Source: Saussurea involucrata (Eukaryota > Streptophyta > Magnoliopsida > Asterales > Asteraceae). From it: 64,000 nucleotides of DNA. Positions 59,680 through 64,000 of this stretch are shown one piece after another. The notes beneath the pieces are model-generated. The model was not told where the DNA came from. It did no database searches and saw nothing but the letters and a program-made list of their open reading frames with translations. The stretch covers positions 36,707,870-36,771,869 of the forward strand of contig CM066317.1 of the NCBI GenBank assembly GCA_033807775.1. Reading direction: 5' to 3'. The first letter of the stretch is position 1; every line of letters begins with the position of its first letter. The translations under genes were made by a program, and so were the position numbers.

Positions 59680-62600
59680 ATGGAGACGGCGGGACAGTGG
59701 TTGGAGAAGGCCTTACTGGACCTTTGCCGGAAGACGGAGGGTTTGGATTTGGACGGCGATCTCATCTCAGGGCTAGTCTCTTACTGTGACCTTGCTCCTC
59801 CTCTTGACGCCAAGGAGTACCTCGATGTAATTTCTCACATTTCATCTCACTTCATCTTCTAGATATCGTTGTTTTTTCTCTCATAAATTAAATTCTTATT
59901 TAGGTTTTTAAGTTTCATACGATCGTTGTAGAACTTGATCTTTTGGTTTGGTGAATTAGTAGCGGTTTGCACGATGATTTGACTATTGTTTTACTGAATT
60001 AATTGCTGCATTAGTCGTCGTGATGATTGGATTTATTTAAGGATAACCGGTAGGGTTTATTAAGTTTATGCATTGCCGTGAATTGAGATATCATATGATC
60101 TTAAAAAAAATTATTAGTTCAATTGGGAATAGTGAAGGTGTTTGCTGACGGTCGAATAGAACTGATAAATCATGATAGGGTTGGGTTCTGGTGAGAAGTG
60201 TCAAATTTGGTGAGAAGTGGTTATCCACCGTTGATGAGAAATGGACGAACATTTGGATGAGATGGACATAGATAAGATGCATTGAGAAGCACCGGATCAC
60301 TTCCCTTTTAAGCCGCAATTCATGGGAGGGTATTTGATTAAAAGTGATCGGTTTAAAACTACTTCTAAGTTCTAACACTTCTCACCAAAAATGACACTTC
60401 TCACATGATCCCATGCCTATCGTGATATTGGTTATGTGATAAACGGCCATGTGAATGAAAGCAAAGCATAACCATCTAATTAATGGTTTTTATTGGAGTG
60501 CCACATTCTGTATGCATTTGGCTTCCAGTTTATGCTTTCAGAGCACCAGTAGGTTTGAAATTGTATTCTGTAGACAGTAGGTCTATGGTGGGTACTTTAT
60601 CTAGTTTTGTTTCCTCATTCATATGAAAATGGAACAGTAGGTTTGAGTGTGCTGATTCTAGTTATAGAAGAGAAAGCAGTTGATGGCATTTAAAGATGCT
60701 GCCGATCGTGCCATAAGTTGCAACGCAGGTTCTGTTTGTATTATTGGTCCTACAGACCATTTTATTTGTGTCTTAACATAATGGGAGAAAACACAGGGAG
60801 AGAATCTTCATGCATAACTTGTTGGATATCTCAAAAGTTCTCTTTGATTTTAGTGTACTTAAGTAGCCATGAAGATTATATGTAAATGAACAATTATGTG
60901 GTCTGGGATGTTTCACACACACGAATTCAAAGGTTGTTTCAAATGGTTATAGATATGTTTCTGTTGATGTTTTTCTTTTGATTTGTAGATATTGATGGTA
61001 GAATGTTAGATTAGTGTTCAGATTTTGTAAAACATGAGTCGTGTTTTTGTTCTCTGCAAGCATAACAGAAGATTTTCACCATCTACATTTTCATTTTGTG
61101 AGTCCTATACATGGAGGTTAGACGAAAAAAATGTTATGGGCAGTTCCATGTACCAGGAGTTGTTGGTTGATAAGCTAGTTGTTAGCTGATAAACTAGTCA
61201 TGTTTGATAAAAACTAGCTGATAAGATAGATGACAATGTAAAATGACCTAAAAGGGCATGTTGAAAAATTAAACGAACAAAACCTTAACATATATTGTTT
61301 ATCTTGTTTTACATATACAGAATATCGTCGGTGAGGAAGCTGGCCGGCATGTGATAGATGAATATTTGAAGCGGAGAGGTTATACAGACACCACCAGCAC
61401 CTTACTAGATGGTTCCACTTCCCAATTACGCGAGTATGTCAAACCACCAGCAAAAGAACCCATTAACGTGACTAAAAAACCAGTAAAACCTCCAAAAGAG
61501 GCTGCACCGTCCATTTCCAAGGAGAAAAACGTCCCAACTCTAACCTCCCAGCCACAAAACCAACAAACGGGAAGTCAAAGTCAAAGCAAGTCAAAGAAGA
61601 AAAAATCTGGGAAAGTGATATCTCTTGCAGAGGCTTCCAAGGGCTCTATCATTTTTCAACAAGGAAAACCATGTTCATGTGAAGCCCGTAGGCACAGACT
61701 GGTTAGTAATTGTTTATCTTGTGGGAAGATTGTGTGTGAACAGGAAGGAGAAGGACCTTGCAGCTTTTGTGGGGCCCTTGTTTTACGAGAAGGAAGCACG
61801 TATGCTGGGCTAGAGGAAGAATTTGGTCCCTTATCGGATGCTGAGGTGGCAGCTGAAGCTTATGCAAAGAGGCTTGTTGATTATGATCGCAACTCTGCTG
61901 CACGTACTACTGTGATAGATGATCAAAGTGATTACTATGAGATTGAAGGGAACAGTTGGCTGTCAATGGAGGTATCTTAATTTTCCAACTTAAATATGCA
62001 TCAGATATGTGGTTGCTGCTTCTTTTCGAATATTTTGCACAAGTTGGGTCTCCATAGAAACAACTGCCCTACTCTTCGGGGGTAGAGGTGGGTCTGTGTA
62101 CATCCTGCCTAGAGATGGCTAAATGGGCCCGGCCCGGTACCGGGGACCTATTTGGGACCGGTTATGGCCCGACGGTCCTTAACTGGTTACGATTTTCATC
62201 CAAAACAAGGCCTGGCCCGGGACCGTTTATGTGACCGGCCCGTTTTTTATTTACATTTTATTTTTAAATGTATTTTTAAGTATATTTTTAAATAAAAACG
62301 TATTTGTTAGTGTATTTGATTGATCCAATTATAATAAAACTTGTTTTTTGAAAACGTATTATTTTAGTGTATTTGATTGACCCAATTGTAATAAAAACGT
62401 ATTTATTAGTGTATTTGATTGACCCATTTATAATAAAAACATATTTATTTGTTTATTTGATTGACTAATTATAATAAAAATGTATTTATTAGTGTATTTG
62501 ATTGACCCATTTATAAAAACGTATTTATTAGTGTGTTTGATTGACCCACTTATAATAAAAACGTATTTATTATTGTATTTGATTGACCCAATTATAATAA

Positions 62601-63462
62601 CAACATATTTATTAGTGTATTTAATTGACCCGGTTATAATAAAAACATATTTATTAGTGTATCTGATTGATCAAATTTTTCAAAAAATGTTTTTTATAAG
62701 TTAAAAATCAATTTAAAAAAAATTAAGTTGGTTTAGGCTCGTCCCGTTACCGGCTCTCATAACCGGGCCTAATAAAACTTAACCAGGCCTTCGTATTTGG
62801 GTCGGGACCGGGACTGGTTACGAGATCACTCTTTGGGACCGGGACCAATTTTTGGCCATGTAGGTGGGACTTCCTGGGTTTGTTTGGTTTTGTATGCCAT
62901 CGTTTTAACTATAAACTCTGAATGGCACACAGGAAAAGGAACTTTTGAGAAAGAAAAAAGAGGAGATAGAGGAGGCTGAACGTGCTAATCGCAACAAAGT
63001 AGTCATCTCTTTCGATTTAGTTGGGCGTAAGGTATCGCTCTTTGACTTCTTTACCCTCGTTGTTTTGCATCTTCCTTTTTTCTCTTGAATATTTTACCGA
63101 GTGTAAACAAGTATAAAATTTGTGCACTCTCTTATGATTTAGATTTTTAACATATTCATTATATTATTATTCATTTACTGTAGGTGCTTCTGAATGAAGA
63201 TGAAGCCTCTGAACAAGTGCAGAAAAGCAGCTTGCTTAGACCTGCTGAACATCGAGAAGTGAACCGGTTCAAGCCCAACCCGAGCCTCGAGATACAACCA
63301 ATCTTCATCGACCCGGGACCCACCAAGAAAAATGCCGATGGCAAGGCTAAGCATGTGAACAGAGGCCTAGCGAAAGGCTTGTGTCTGGAAATCAGTGGGA
63401 GAGTGCAGCATGATACCACTGAACTAAAACACCATGACCATTTGGATATTAGCAGCTTCTAA
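59680..63462 (+). CDS. ASC-1/TRIP4-type C2HC5 zinc-finger protein (four exons)
   Basis: Exons 59680-59826, 61321-61971, 62933-63031 and 63184-63462, all with GT-AG borders and all phase 0, give 391 residues. Residues 1-90 include METAGQWLEKALLDL and EEAGRHVIDEYLKRRGYTDT. A Lys/Ser-rich linker follows, then the zinc-finger zf-C2HC5 with CSCEARRHRLVSNCLSCGKIVC and CSFCG near residues 165-200. A basic coiled coil (EKELLRKKKEEIEEAERANR) and VVISFDLVGRKV come after. In animals this family is a transcription coactivator and part of a ribosome-quality-control trigger complex. The C-terminal ASCH domain of the animal protein is absent, which I believe is usual in plants. The nearest plant relatives are single-copy-type genes; the function here is inferred. 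Confidence 0.9.
59827..61320 (+). other. Intron 1 of the ASC-1-like gene
   Basis: 1,494 bp, GTAATT donor and ATATACAG acceptor. Holds a foldback MITE at 60182-60413; the rest shows nothing recognisable. Confidence 0.85.
60182..60413. mobile_element. Foldback MITE in intron 1, related to foldback A ends
   Basis: Left TGGGTTCTGGTGAGAAGTG and, inverted, TGGGATCATGTGAGAAGTG, with arms continuing TCA..TTTGGTGAGAAGTG for about 39 bp at roughly 85% match. The ends resemble GGGATCATGTGAGA and GGTTGGGTTCACGTGAGA of foldback A. Confidence 0.75.
61972..62932 (+). other. Intron 2 of the ASC-1-like gene
   Basis: 961 bp, GTATCT donor and GCACACAG acceptor. About 62113-62865 is an inserted repeat element. 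Confidence 0.85.
62113..62865. mobile_element. hAT-like non-autonomous element with 42-bp internal repeats
   Basis: Ends GAGATGGCTAAATGGGCCCG and, inverted, TACATGGCCAAAAATTGGTC are weak inverted repeats like those of plant hAT elements with ATGGC-AAA starts. Subterminal parts are full of GGGACCGG and CCCGG. The core 62285-62690 is about eight units of 42 bp (ACGTATTTATTAGTGTATTT, GATTGACCCAATTATAATAA). I found no clear 8-bp target duplication, so borders are approximate. Confidence 0.55.
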
Positions 63463-63806
63463 AATGGGTTTTTTTTGGTGATCTTTTGTACAAATTTTTT
63501 GTTTTCGTTGACCGGTTTTTTCCTGTATACTAATAACATCGGAGTCGATGGTGGTGGTTGTTTCTTGTACGATATATCCGAGAACGGGTTGATTTTTAGG
63601 ATATCTGGTTGTTTAATTGGTGTCACCCGAAATAAGCAAATCCAATCTAAAGCGACTAGATACTTAATCCGGACCTATGTCTTTGGGTTGGAATTGGGCT
63701 AGGACCATCTAAACCCAACCCAACCCAACCTGTGTATTTATTATGATCGTAAGGTCCTTGATTGATATATGTATATTAGTCATTAGACCGACACATAATT
63801 AGCTTT
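63463..63806 (+). other. 3' flank of the ASC-1-like gene
   Basis: Probable 3' untranslated region followed by intergenic sequence. AACCCAACCCAACCCAACC near 63712-63730 is a short telomere-like or simple repeat. No other gene. Confidence 0.5.
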
Positions 63807-64000
63807 CACTACTAAAAAACAAGATTTCAGGCGGAAAAATCCGCCGAAAATCCGTCGAAAAACACTGTTTTCGGCGGATTTTTCGACGGATCGGGTCGCC
63901 GGAAAAACGGGCGCCGAGATTAACTGTTTTCGGCGGAATTTTTGGCAGATACTGTTTCCGGCGGATTTTTCCGTCGGAAAAAAATAGGCATACCTAACCA
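63807..64000. mobile_element. CACTA-2: left end of a second element of the same family
   Basis: Begins CACTACTAAAAAACAAG and shares with CACTA-1 the order GGCGGAAAAATCCG, TTTTCGGCGGATTTTTCG and GGTCGCCGG...GGGCGCCGAGAT. It runs off the window, so coding content is unknown. Confidence 0.9.

Noticed and set aside
59680..63462. A full animal-type TRIP4 with ASCH domain
   Set aside because: The frame ends at 63462 and no ASCH-like sequence follows before CACTA-2.
63712..63731. Interstitial telomeric repeat
   Set aside because: AACCC units are five bases long and few; the plant telomere unit is CCCTAAA.

Overview
This window is nuclear DNA from a flowering plant. Evidence is one spliced host gene with GT-AG introns, plant-type Ty1/copia and Athila-like Ty3/gypsy LTR retrotransposons, a CACTA (En/Spm) transposon, a Helitron and several MITE/foldback elements. 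The copia element at 9109-20378 carries a third ORF with an 'I.YALT..PTIY.. QFW' pattern that I associate with composite-family (Asteraceae) genomes. I therefore lean to Asteraceae, as an inference only.

Layout, left to right. 1-2218: a copia-type LTR remnant cut by the window edge and interrupted by a clean solo LTR (256-1843, minus, target duplication CAAAT). 2219-4285: old repetitive DNA with poly-C runs, a roughly 240-bp direct repeat and CT/AT microsatellites. 4286-21836: a foldback element (A1) split by a non-autonomous Athila-like element (gypsy-1, 4468-21226, TSD TCTCA). The 3' LTR of gypsy-1 is in turn split by a young copia element (copia-1, 9109-20378, TSD CCATG, 850-bp LTRs). Two more foldbacks (A2, B) follow, set in TA/GA microsatellite. 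21891-23399: a degraded copia pol relic and a Tourist-like MITE. 23400-59480: a Helitron remnant (minus) that received a 35-kb CACTA element (23886-59254, TSD AAT). The CACTA has two transposase-type genes on the minus strand. Its second gene was broken by a gypsy element inserted in an exon (gypsy-2, 39280-51386, TSD GGCAT). It was also hit in a following intron by a copia element with apparently identical LTRs (copia-2, 24866-38106, minus, TSD ATAAA). 59680-63462: the only host gene, a four-exon ASC-1/TRIP4-type C2HC5 zinc-finger protein of 391 codons. 63807-64000: the left end of a second CACTA of the same family.

Copia-2 has open gag, pol and ORF3 and could be autonomous. Copia-1 is equally young but has glycine where the first integrase catalytic aspartate is expected. 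Gypsy-2 has LTRs about 99% identical but its polyprotein is broken at least four times. Gypsy-1 encodes only a gag fragment. The CACTA tnp2-type gene has two nonsense codons.

The most unusual pattern: each LTR family here carries its own short word, repeated many times. The words are about GTTAATACTGCT in copia-1, TCAGAAGTTCTGA in copia-2, CCCACAGTGGG in gypsy-2 and TCCGGACA in the solo LTR. In both copia elements the word is packed upstream of the LTR TATA box, again between pol and ORF3, and again inside coding sequence. All three full-length elements with a third ORF show weak mutual similarity in that protein. This suggests, but does not prove, a family of element-encoded proteins that recognise element-specific reiterated sites.
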